From Betaproteobacteria bacterium (lineage in GTDB: Bacteria; Pseudomonadota; Gammaproteobacteria; Burkholderiales; SG8-39): a stretch of 9,235 nucleotides of DNA. A program made the translations under genes and the position numbers. The notes beneath the pieces are model-generated. The model made no database searches and had not been told where the DNA came from. It saw nothing but the letters and a program-made list of their open reading frames with translations. The stretch is taken from assembly GCA_947467405.1 (NCBI GenBank), contig CANIIN010000075.1, positions 1 through 9,235 of the forward strand. Reading direction: 5' to 3'. Below, piece by piece: positions 1 to 6,000 of this stretch. Every line of letters starts with the position of its first letter. The stretch's first letter is position 1.

Positions 1-1467
1 ACAATTTCCACCGGTCCCGGCGTGGCTAGCGAGGCTGCGGCTACCGCTACCGCCGACAATACGACCTCCAATGTTTTATCGCCAGTCGACTCGAAGATAG
101 CTGCCCCCGCTGGCGGACTCACGCCGACCTCATGGCTGACCGGAGGAGCTCAATCCGAAAATAAAGCCCCTGCACAGCCTTTCAATACTGCCGCGGAGCT
201 CTTTACATATAACAACAAGACCGATCAAGCCGCGACGGCTGCAGTGAACGCCAAGCCTGCTCTCTTGAGTGTGAATCTGGCACAGAAAACAGGGCAGCCT
301 CCCGGTTCAAATGAGAGCATCCCAAACGGAGGCTCCTCGTCGACCATAGCGGCAAGCCAAAATGGTTTGGCTCAAGGGGCTAAAGATGCCCCCCCCGCAC
401 TGCCGTCCCCTCTGGCGCCCCCCAGTGCGCGCCAGGCGCCAGGGCTTGAGGGCTCAATGCCTGGGAGTTCGATGGGCGGACTTCCTGCAGAGACCGGAAA
501 AATGCTCCTTGATCCTGATCGGTTCGGAAGGGGGAATGGTACGGTCCCAATGACGATCACGGGCATGTCGCCCGACAGCGTGGGGGCAGAAATATCGGCC
601 TCCGTCGCGGCAAATCTATCCGAACCTGTGCAAGACGCTGCTGCTGCTGCAACGGCCGAAACCGCCAACTCGGTTTTCGGCAAACAATCCGGAAAGGAAT
701 TGCCCTTGAAAAAGCCCCCCTCCGGCCAAGCCCTGTCTGCCACGGAATCGGAATCTCCCCCTATCGCTGCTGGTAAAAACCCGCGCAATTCCGACATATT
801 TCTTTCCAGCCTAGAAATCAACCAATCTGCTGCCGCAGAGGGATGGCAATCTGATTCCGAACTGCCCCTGGCTGGGCGCTCGTCGAGCGACGTTTCAACT
901 GTCCCGGGTCACTCTCCACCTAACGAACTGCTCCACACAACATCATCAGGGGCAGTGGCAACGCAAAGAATCGATATTGCAACCAATCCCGGCATCAGTC
1001 CAGAGACCATCCAGGATGCAGCGTTCCGACGAAGCGAACAGTACCAATTGCTTTCTGACCGGGTGTCGGCAGCGGTAGGCCAGAGAATCTCGGCCGAAGT
1101 AGCTAAAGGAACATGGCAACTCGATATTCAGTTACACCCCGCACATCTTGGAAGGATCGACATTCGACTCGGCCGCAGAGCCGGCGGACACATCGATGCA
1201 GAATTCAATGCTTCCGAATCGAGCACAAAGGATTTGCTGGCCGCAGGTCTACCCAAACTCAAGGAAATCCTGGCTTCGGCCGGGCTTGAACTGAACTCCT
1301 TGAACATCAGCGGGGACAGTGCCGCCCGCAAGGAAAATGGCACCTCCAGCAAACAAGGCAGCGCCCAAAGCAGCGCTTTGCCATCCCCGTCGGAAAGCAC
1401 GACCGCTCCGACCCAAAGTAGCCGCGCCAACTACATCCGCGCCGACGGACTGGATGTCACCATCTGA
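1..1467 (+). CDS. fliK: FliK, flagellar hook-length control protein (5' end outside window)
   Basis: FliK is the secreted molecular ruler that measures the hook and, through its C-terminal domain touching FlhB, switches the export apparatus from rod/hook to filament substrates. The frame is open from the first base. A GTG at 22 could serve as a start, but no Shine-Dalgarno precedes it, so the gene probably begins upstream. Counting from that GTG, residues 1 to about 340 are Ser/Ala/Pro-rich and low in complexity, as usual for the secreted ruler part. Residues about 350-430 form the conserved Flg_hook domain: W365, then QLDIQLHPAHLGRIDIRL (366-383), an acidic/Ala segment, and a predicted amphipathic helix ending in LASAGLEL. 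A Ser/Thr-rich tail ends in GLDVTI. A run of eight C lies at 389-396. The next gene is fliL, separated by a promoter-bearing gap, so fliK probably belongs to an upstream transcript. Family call is secure from the C-terminal domain and context; the true N-terminus is unknown. Confidence 0.93.
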   Translation, partial: TISTGPGVASEAAATATADNTTSNVLSPVDSKIAAPAGGLTPTSWLTGGAQSENKAPAQPFNTAAELFTYNNKTDQAATAAVNAKPALLSVNLAQKTGQPPGSNESIPNGGSSSTIAASQNGLAQGAKDAPPALPSPLAPPSARQAPGLEGSMPGSSMGGLPAETGKMLLDPDRFGRGNGTVPMTITGMSPDSVGAEISASVAANLSEPVQDAAAAATAETANSVFGKQSGKELPLKKPPSGQALSATESESPPIAAGKNPRNSDIFLSSLEINQSAAAEGWQSDSELPLAGRSSSDVSTVPGHSPPNELLHTTSSGAVATQRIDIATNPGISPETIQDAAFRRSEQYQLLSDRVSAAVGQRISAEVAKGTWQLDIQLHPAHLGRIDIRLGRRAGGHIDAEFNASESSTKDLLAAGLPKLKEILASAGLELNSLNISGDSAARKENGTSSKQGSAQSSALPSPSESTTAPTQSSRANYIRADGLDVTI

Positions 1468-1480
1468 ATCGGATGACATC

Positions 1481-1496
1481 AGGCACGGGTATTGCT
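1481..1496 (+). promoter_or_regulatory. sigma54 (RpoN) -24/-12 promoter for fliL operon
   Basis: The bases AGGCACGGGTATTGCT match the RpoN consensus TGGCACG-N4-TTGCW at all positions but the first. The invariant GG (1482-1483) and GC (1494-1495) are separated by exactly 10 bases. The site begins 14 bases after the fliK stop and points toward fliL. The expected start site is near 1507, giving a leader of about 168 nt. A scan by eye for GG-N10-GC within a GGCAC context found no other good match in the window. RpoN control of the fliL operon is known in polar-flagellated Gammaproteobacteria; its use here is inferred. Confidence 0.82.
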
Positions 1497-1530
1497 TTAT
1501 CTCCTTGGAGTTCAAATAACCGCCTCAACC

Positions 1531-1544
1531 GTCAACAAAATGAC
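1531..1544 (+). promoter_or_regulatory. FleQ/FlrC-like binding box downstream of the sigma54 promoter
   Basis: GTCAACAAAATGAC has the GTCA-N6-TGAC symmetry of the Pseudomonas FleQ box (GTCANTAAATTGAC as recalled) and matches 11 of the 13 specified positions. It lies about 25-38 bases downstream of the start site expected from the RpoN promoter at 1481-1496. FleQ is known to act from such atypical downstream sites at several P. aeruginosa flagellar promoters, fliL among them. This would be the enhancer site of the flagellar master activator. The identity of the activator in this organism is inferred. Confidence 0.6.
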
Positions 1545-1571
1545 ATCTTTGGTATTTACGGTTCATTTTGT
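1535..1571 (+). repeat. 9-bp inverted repeat in the fliL leader
   Basis: ACAAAATGA (1535-1543) is repeated in inverse orientation as TCATTTTGT (1563-1571), with 19 bases between. The left arm is the right part of the FleQ-like box, so the right arm could be a half-site on the other strand, about 28 bp away centre to centre. The arms could also pair in the mRNA leader. The pairing is exact; any function is inferred. Confidence 0.45.
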
Positions 1572-1575
1572 AATT

Positions 1576-1604
1576 ATGTTCCAAATCGATTAAATGCTTA
1601 TAAT
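1576..1604 (+). promoter_or_regulatory. possible secondary sigma70-type promoter
   Basis: A perfect TATAAT lies at 1599-1604 in an AT-rich leader. The hexamer 17 bases upstream (ATGTTC, 1576-1581) is a poor -35 box, and the nearby TG (1595-1596) is one base too far upstream for a proper extended -10. It could give low basal transcription of fliL onward, but AT-rich DNA produces such boxes by chance. Confidence 0.25.
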
Positions 1605-1627
1605 GCAATGATCATTACACCTCATTG
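1601..1627 (+). repeat. nested small dyads in the fliL leader
   Basis: Three overlapping dyads are visible: the 10-bp palindrome AATGATCATT (1607-1616); TAATG (1601-1605) facing CATTA (1613-1617); and CAATGA (1606-1611) facing TCATTG (1622-1627) across 10 bases. They begin inside the TATAAT box and lie 48-74 bases ahead of the fliL start. They could be an operator for a dimeric regulator or alternative RNA hairpins. The rest of the 1468-1674 gap shows no coding potential and no terminator. Confidence 0.35.
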
Positions 1628-1674
1628 TTATTAAAGACATTATTCCATCCATTCTATAAGTTCCAACTGACACC

Positions 1675-2385
1675 ATGTCTGACGAAAAAGCAGCCGAAGC
1701 ACCAGAGGAAAAGAAAAAGAACCCGATGATCAAGATAATTATCTTGGTAGTCGTGTTCCTGGTGGTCGTTTCACTAGCCGTCGTCGGGACACTCTTTGCG
1801 ACCGGCGCATTCTCAAAGAAACCGGTTGATGCCGAGCAATCAGCGGGAGATGAGGAAAATGCCGATGCCGGGCACGGTGCACCTGCAGAGCACGGCAAAC
1901 CTGCGGAACATGGCGACTCAGGTGGCCATGGCAAGCCAGCGGAAAAAGCCAAGGCTGAAGGCCACGGCAAGTCCGATGGACATGGTGACAAGGAAAAGAA
2001 GGGCGCTTCCAAACCGGGGGACCCACTCAAAAAACAAATTCCCAAGGACGCTCAGGCGCGCTTCGAAAAGAGCTACATGGAGCTTGACGAAAAGAAGGCA
2101 CTTGTCGCGAACGTAGCAGGATCCCGAAAGGTCATGCAGACCTCGCTGTCGCTGATGACTCAATATGACGACAGGGTATTCCAGAACGTGGAAAAACACC
2201 GCGCCGCCCTGCGCTCCGTGGCGCTGGATGTATTGCGACAAGTCACGGAGGCCGATCTGGCAAAACCGGACTTCCGTGCAGATCTGGCCAAACAACTACG
2301 TGACAAGATCAATGCGGAATTGGTCAGACTTGAAAACTTCGGCGGCATCGAGGAAATATTTTTCACAGAGTTCGTTTACCAGTAA
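1675..2385 (+). CDS. fliL: FliL, flagellar basal-body/stator-associated protein with His-rich linker
   Basis: FliL is a single-span inner-membrane protein that surrounds the MotAB stator and supports torque and swarming. At 236 residues it is longer than the usual 150-180. Residues 1-18 are charged and cytoplasmic; about 19-42 form the membrane segment (IIILVVVFLVVVSLAVVG); about 58-117 form a hydrophilic periplasmic linker; about 118-236 are the conserved FliL domain, ending in the typical FFTEFVYQ. The extra length comes from the linker, which has seven hexapeptide units, six beginning with HG (H67, 73, 79, 85, 97, 103). The ATG at 1675 is the first start before the span, but it has no recognisable Shine-Dalgarno. 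This is the first gene after the RpoN promoter, followed by fliM after 41 bases. The call rests on the membrane segment, C-terminal domain and its position between fliK and fliM. Confidence 0.9.
   Translation: MSDEKAAEAPEEKKKNPMIKIIILVVVFLVVVSLAVVGTLFATGAFSKKPVDAEQSAGDEENADAGHGAPAEHGKPAEHGDSGGHGKPAEKAKAEGHGKSDGHGDKEKKGASKPGDPLKKQIPKDAQARFEKSYMELDEKKALVANVAGSRKVMQTSLSLMTQYDDRVFQNVEKHRAALRSVALDVLRQVTEADLAKPDFRADLAKQLRDKINAELVRLENFGGIEEIFFTEFVYQ
1873..1998 (+). repeat. seven tandem 18-bp units coding HG-hexapeptides in fliL
   Basis: Seven in-frame 18-bp units start at 1873, 1891, 1909, 1927, 1945, 1963 and 1981. They encode HGAPAE, HGKPAE, HGDSGG, HGKPAE, KAKAEG, HGKSDG and HGDKEK. Only the fifth has lost the HG pair, while keeping the 6-residue register. 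Units 2 and 4 encode the same peptide with different codons. The exact register implies tandem duplication followed by divergence. The segment lies in the periplasmic linker between the membrane span and the FliL domain. Confidence 0.85.
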
Positions 2386-2426
2386 CCCCAACTAACAAAC
2401 AATTAATCCAAAAAAGAACCAACAAG

Positions 2427-3416
2427 ATGAGGGAATCCACCAATCTGCTGAGCCAGGAAGAAATTGACGCCCTCGCAACGGGCATCAGTGATGGAAGCAT
2501 TCCCGTCGACACCGGCTACAACACCGCAGCCAACATTCGCAAGCATGACCTGACCAACGAGGATAGTTCCTTGGGGGTTAACGTCACGTCTCTTGACATG
2601 ATCAATGAGCGCTTCATCCGCTTGTTCCGGCTCGCGCTCCTGGACGTCCTGCGCACCAGCCCAAGAATCACCCCAGCCCGAGTTCAACTGATCAAATTCG
2701 GCGATTACATGAAGGACTTGAGCCCCCCGCTTTCGGTGAATGTGATCCGCATGAACCCGCTGCGCGGCAACGCAATGGTTCTCATCGATCCTAACGTCAT
2801 TTTTAATTCACTCGACAATTTCTTCGGGGGATTCGGTCGCGGCATAGGTACATTGCCACCCGGTCGGCTGTTTACCCCGACCGAGACGCGCGTCATTGGC
2901 ATCATACTGGACGTCTTCTTCACTTCACTCAAAGAAGCATGGTCACCGCTCCTCAGTCTCGACTTTGAAACAGTCAGCTCAGAAATAAACCCCCACTTTG
3001 CACAAATTGCCGACGAGAATGATCTGGTTATCGTCAATCACTTTGATGCCGAATGTGGAGACAACAAGGGGTTCCTTGATGTCGTATACCCCTATTCCGC
3101 ACTCAAACCGATCCGCGAGTTGCTCAGAAACCGCGTCGCCTCTTCCGATGGCGATCAGGAATCTGAACAACGTTGGCAAGACGAATTGACTTCCGCCGTC
3201 GGTGATTCAAAGCTGGAAATGCGGGTGATCATCGGAAGTATCAAAACGACACTGGGCCAGATCGACTCGATCAAGGAAGGTGACCTGCTGTACTTCAGGA
3301 AAACCGAATATGCGCGAGTCAATATCCAGGACATTCCTGTTTTCGATGCGCGCGTGGGAGCATCCGGACCCATTGTGGCGATCAAGATTGAAAAAATTCT
3401 AGAAGAATCCGAATAG
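2427..3416 (+). CDS. fliM: FliM, flagellar motor switch protein
   Basis: FliM is the middle component of the C-ring. It binds CheY-P and, with FliG and FliN, sets rotation direction. The 329-residue length is typical. LSQEEIDAL at residues 8-16 is the N-terminal CheY-P-binding peptide, followed by a flexible linker to about residue 38. The middle CheC-like domain runs from about 40 to 235 and includes LDMINERF (56-63), NPLRGNAM (110-117), NFFGGFGRG (131-139, the GGxG signature that contacts FliG) and VYPYSALKPIRELL (220-233). The C-terminal SpoA domain (about 255-325) pairs with FliN. Residues 236-250 form an acidic interdomain segment. The start is preceded by A-rich sequence without a clear Shine-Dalgarno, but the position of the CheY peptide fixes it. 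fliN follows after 17 bases. Confidence 0.97.
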   Translation: MRESTNLLSQEEIDALATGISDGSIPVDTGYNTAANIRKHDLTNEDSSLGVNVTSLDMINERFIRLFRLALLDVLRTSPRITPARVQLIKFGDYMKDLSPPLSVNVIRMNPLRGNAMVLIDPNVIFNSLDNFFGGFGRGIGTLPPGRLFTPTETRVIGIILDVFFTSLKEAWSPLLSLDFETVSSEINPHFAQIADENDLVIVNHFDAECGDNKGFLDVVYPYSALKPIRELLRNRVASSDGDQESEQRWQDELTSAVGDSKLEMRVIIGSIKTTLGQIDSIKEGDLLYFRKTEYARVNIQDIPVFDARVGASGPIVAIKIEKILEESE

Positions 3417-3433
3417 ATCTGAAGGACAGGAAA

Positions 3434-3772
3434 ATGACAGACACCAATACAGAAGAATCACCATCGGCCGGATTGGCAGCGCATCAATCAACCAATCCCA
3501 CAGCGGCCGGCAATTCGCTTGATGCCGCATTGATCAAGAATATTCCAGTCACCATTTCGGTTGAAGTTGGAAGATCAGTACTCAAGATCAGTGATCTGCT
3601 GCGACTCGCCCAAGGCAGCGTTGTTGAACTGGATCGAATCGCAGGGGAACCCATCGACCTGCTCGTTCATGACACGGTCGTCGCCCAAGGTGAGGTAGTG
3701 CTGGTCAACGACCGGTACGGGATTCGCCTGACGAGGGTTGTCACGGCGGCTGAACGACTGAAGAACCTCTGA
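3434..3772 (+). CDS. fliN: FliN, flagellar motor switch protein
   Basis: FliN forms the lower rim of the C-ring and helps dock the FliH/FliI export ATPase. The protein is 112 residues: a Ser/Thr/Asn-rich N-terminal arm (1-30), then a SpoA (surface presentation of antigens) domain at about 33-105 with IPVTISVEVGRS, the KISDLLRLAQGSVVELDR segment, EPIDLLVHD, and GEVVLVNDRYGIRLTRVV. Length and motifs are those of ordinary Proteobacteria FliN. A good Shine-Dalgarno (AAGGA at 3422-3426, 7 bases before ATG) supports the start, unlike its neighbours fliL and fliM. fliO starts 4 bases after the stop, suggesting translational coupling. Confidence 0.96.
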   Translation: MTDTNTEESPSAGLAAHQSTNPTAAGNSLDAALIKNIPVTISVEVGRSVLKISDLLRLAQGSVVELDRIAGEPIDLLVHDTVVAQGEVVLVNDRYGIRLTRVVTAAERLKNL

Positions 3773-3776
3773 ACTC

Positions 3777-4169
3777 GTGAAGCCTTCATCCCCACTTGGC
3801 GTCAGCGACTGGATTTCCTTTGCCGGAAGCTTTCTGCTGGTTCTGTGCATCATCGCAGCTCTTTACTATGTACTGAAGCGGATCGGCAACGGCGGGCTGC
3901 CAGGCCGCAGTGTACGGCAGCTTCAGCTGGTGGAAAGCCATGCATTGGGAAACAGGCAAAGAATCGTTCTGATTCGAGCCAAGGATCGGGAAATCCTTCT
4001 GGGAATAACATTGCAGCAGATCTCGCCTCTGGCTACGTGGCCAATTAATGAAGACTCCGACCAGGAAAGTATCGCCACACAGGCATCCGGCACGGACATG
4101 GAAGTCACCAGCGGCGCCGCGCTGAAACGCATGCTGGGCAGGTTCCAACGCAACGAGGCCGGAAAATAA
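3777..4169 (+). CDS. fliO: FliO, flagellar export-gate assembly protein
   Basis: FliO is a small membrane protein that helps FliP assemble into its ring before export-gate formation. This 130-residue copy starts with GTG at 3777, 4 bases after fliN. It has a short periplasmic N-terminus, one membrane span at about residues 13-34 (ISFAGSFLLVLCIIAALYYV), and a cytoplasmic domain with QLQLVESHALGNRQRIVLIRAKDREILLG, the recognisable FliO core (about 48-76). The tail is hydrophilic and acidic, then basic. Its TAA overlaps the fliP ATG by one base. Sequence conservation in FliO is low, so the call rests on topology, the core motif and its place between fliN and fliP. Confidence 0.9.
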   Translation: MKPSSPLGVSDWISFAGSFLLVLCIIAALYYVLKRIGNGGLPGRSVRQLQLVESHALGNRQRIVLIRAKDREILLGITLQQISPLATWPINEDSDQESIATQASGTDMEVTSGAALKRMLGRFQRNEAGK

Positions 4170-4909
4170 TGAAAATCCGTCTCCTGGTGATCATTGCGCT
4201 GATTGCCATATCCTCTGGCGCACAGGCTGAGGGCATTCCGGTTCTGAACGTCGTCAGCGACGGCAGTCAGGGATCAAGATACAGCGTGACGATGGAACTA
4301 CTCGCGCTGATGAGCATGCTGACCTTGTTGCCGTCACTGCTCCTCATGATGACGCCGTTCATTCGCATCATCATCGTGATGTCACTACTGAGGCAAGCGT
4401 TGGGAACGGGACAGACACCGCCGAATCAGGTGTTGGTTGGCCTTTCTCTGTTTCTGAGCTTCTTCATTATGTCTCCGGTACTGAATACCGTTTACGAACA
4501 GGCTGTTCTTCCCTACATGAACAACAGCATGCCTATTGACAAGGCCCTGTCCGCCGCCGAAATACCGATACGCGGCTTCATGCTGAATCAAACAAGACAG
4601 GAAGATATCTCCGCATTCATGCAGATTGCGGGGAATACGCAAGCTGCCGACTCCAAGTCGGTGCCATTTTCGACACTGGTGCCGGCCTTCATTACATCCG
4701 AGCTGAAGAGCGCCTTCACCATCGGCTTTCTGATCTACATACCTTTTGTGGTGATTGACTTGATCGTGGCGAGCGTCTTGATGTCACTGGGCATGATGAT
4801 GCTGTCACCCATGATGATCTCCATGCCGTTCAAACTCATGCTGTTCGTTCTGGTTGATGGCTGGAGCCTGACCATGGGTTCACTGGCGTCCAGCTTCGTA
4901 ATGCGCTAG
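4169..4909 (+). CDS. fliP: FliP, flagellar type III export-gate protein
   Basis: FliP supplies five subunits of the FliP5Q4R1 export gate in the inner membrane. The 246-residue length is typical. It has a cleavable signal peptide (residues 1-20, hydrophobic core LLVIIALIAI, cleavage expected after AQA). Conserved blocks follow: LTLLPSLLLMMTPFIRIIIV (51-70), LLRQALGTGQTPPNQVL (73-89), LFLSFFIMSPV (94-104), VPAFITSELKSAFTIGFLIY (171-190), DLIVASVLMSLGMMMLSPMM (197-216) and PFKLMLFVLVDGW (220-232). The Met-rich loop is the conserved gate-sealing region. Translation starts within the fliO stop (TAATG), with a GAGG 10 bases upstream as ribosome site. fliQ follows after 17 bases. Confidence 0.98.
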   Translation: MKIRLLVIIALIAISSGAQAEGIPVLNVVSDGSQGSRYSVTMELLALMSMLTLLPSLLLMMTPFIRIIIVMSLLRQALGTGQTPPNQVLVGLSLFLSFFIMSPVLNTVYEQAVLPYMNNSMPIDKALSAAEIPIRGFMLNQTRQEDISAFMQIAGNTQAADSKSVPFSTLVPAFITSELKSAFTIGFLIYIPFVVIDLIVASVLMSLGMMMLSPMMISMPFKLMLFVLVDGWSLTMGSLASSFVMR

Positions 4910-4926
4910 CCAGAAAGACCAACTTC

Positions 4927-5196
4927 ATGGATACCGCAGCCGTCGTTGATATCGCGAGAGAAGCACTTTGGGTCACTCTTCTTGTTTCCGCGCCATTGCT
5001 TGGAGTCGCACTGGTCATTGGACTGCTGGTCGGCGTGGTTCAGGCGGCCACCTCCATCAATGAAGCAACCTTGAGCTTCATTCCGAAGTTGATCGCGATG
5101 GCGTTGGCAATCGTGATCTTCGGCAATTGGCAACTCAGCGTGCTGGAGGACTTCATCCGGGCTGTCTTTCACCGCATTCCGGCATTGTTTTCCTGA
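4927..5196 (+). CDS. fliQ: FliQ, flagellar type III export-gate protein
   Basis: FliQ contributes four small hairpin subunits to the export gate around FliP. The 89-residue protein has the expected two membrane helices (about 15-40 and 52-75). Conserved features are the N-terminal amphipathic AREALWVTLLVSAPLL, the central GVVQAATSINEATLSFIPKL segment (loop with Q, N and E residues) and the C-terminal WQLSVLEDFIRAVFHRIP. No part is missing. The ATG at 4927 is preceded only by a weak purine stretch (AGAAAGA). fliR follows after 33 bases. Confidence 0.97.
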   Translation: MDTAAVVDIAREALWVTLLVSAPLLGVALVIGLLVGVVQAATSINEATLSFIPKLIAMALAIVIFGNWQLSVLEDFIRAVFHRIPALFS

Positions 5197-5229
5197 CGCA
5201 TTGCGCCGACCGAAAGCAGCATAAAAATC

Positions 5230-6000
5230 ATGACAATTCTTGCGGCGGACATTATCGCGAAGTTCTATGCTTTCATGTGGCCGCTGGCGCGCATTACTGC
5301 TGCGTTGATGACCGTACCCGTGTTGTCGGTCGAGGCTGGCAACGCGAGAATCCGCCTCACGCTCAGCCTGGCGCTGACGGCGCTGGTGTTTCCCATGTTT
5401 CAGTGGCCGACGATCGACCCGATGACGTCAAGAGGCCTCGTGACGCTGTTCAACGAAATTGCCATCGGAGTCATCACCGGGCTGACTCTTCAGGTGATTA
5501 CAAGCGCCTTGCTGGTAGCCGGACAATCCATTTCGGCCTCGATGGGACTTTCCATCGCCAACCTGCTTGACCCCAATTTTGGAAACGTTCCAGTCATCGC
5601 TCAATTTCTGCTGATCATGGGGACGCTGATTTTTCTGGGCATCGGAGGGCACATCCTTCTGGTCTCAATCATTTTCGACAGCTTCCGAATGCTTCCTGTG
5701 GGAGAGTCGCTGATCGGACTCAACGCGGTCCGGAACCTGCTTGCCTGGAGTTCGATGATTTTCCTTGGATCATTGATGATTGCCTTGCCCGTCATGGCAA
5801 CCTTGGTGATGATAAACGTCGGACTTGGCGTGGTGACCAGAGCAGCGCCCAGTCTGAACATTTTCGCGGTGGGTTTTCCGGCCATGATCATCGCTGGATT
5901 TCTGATTCTTTACATCTCACTGGGTTCCGCCGGAAACAGAATCCAGTGGCTATGGATGCAGGGCTTCTCCAGAGTTCGTGAAATCCTGGGAGCGGGCTGA
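5230..6000 (+). CDS. fliR: FliR, flagellar type III export-gate protein
   Basis: FliR is the single-copy subunit that completes the helical FliP/FliQ/FliR gate and contacts FlhB. This 256-residue protein is fully hydrophobic along its length, with about six membrane segments. Conserved points include FMWPLARITAALMTVPV (residues about 15-31), the FNEIAIGVITGLTLQ block (about 73-87), GQSISASMGLSIANLLDP (about 98-115), the GGHILLVSIIFDSFRMLP segment and the C-terminal APSLNIFAVGFPAMI followed by a last helix. The upstream region is A-rich without a strong Shine-Dalgarno. The stop overlaps the flhB start by one base (TGATG). Confidence 0.97.
   Translation: MTILAADIIAKFYAFMWPLARITAALMTVPVLSVEAGNARIRLTLSLALTALVFPMFQWPTIDPMTSRGLVTLFNEIAIGVITGLTLQVITSALLVAGQSISASMGLSIANLLDPNFGNVPVIAQFLLIMGTLIFLGIGGHILLVSIIFDSFRMLPVGESLIGLNAVRNLLAWSSMIFLGSLMIALPVMATLVMINVGLGVVTRAAPSLNIFAVGFPAMIIAGFLILYISLGSAGNRIQWLWMQGFSRVREILGAG

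Larger units (their letters stand above)
1453..1547 (+). repeat. ATGACATC/GATGTCA repeat set flanking the sigma54 promoter
   Basis: GATGTCA (1453-1459) and TGACATC (1474-1480) form a perfect 7-bp inverted repeat with a 14-base loop spanning the fliK stop codon and ending one base before the RpoN site. The 8-mer ATGACATC at 1473-1480 recurs directly at 1540-1547, where it overlaps the right half of the FleQ-like box. The copies may be extra activator half-sites (each contains TGAC or GTCA), or the first pair may be a weak hairpin at the end of fliK. It has no T-run, so it is not a convincing terminator. Confidence 0.5.

Noticed and set aside
636..650. GCTGCTGCTGCTGC triplet run in fliK
   Set aside because: It encodes a short Ala run in an Ala-rich region and would vary in frame; nothing suggests a role.
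1453..1480. Rho-independent terminator after fliK
   Set aside because: The 7-bp stem has a 14-base loop, low GC and no T-run; it is better explained as part of the regulatory repeats.
1632..1659. FliA (sigma28)-like promoter TAAAG with TTCTATAA just before fliL
   Set aside because: Only 5 of 8 bases of the -10 box match, spacing is one base off the consensus, and the start site would fall within about 10 bases of the ATG.
1590..2045. 151-codon open frame on the minus strand over the start of fliL
   Set aside because: It is antisense to a well-supported fliL, its composition (Ser/Pro/Cys runs) mirrors the HG repeat, and no ribosome site or family signal is seen.
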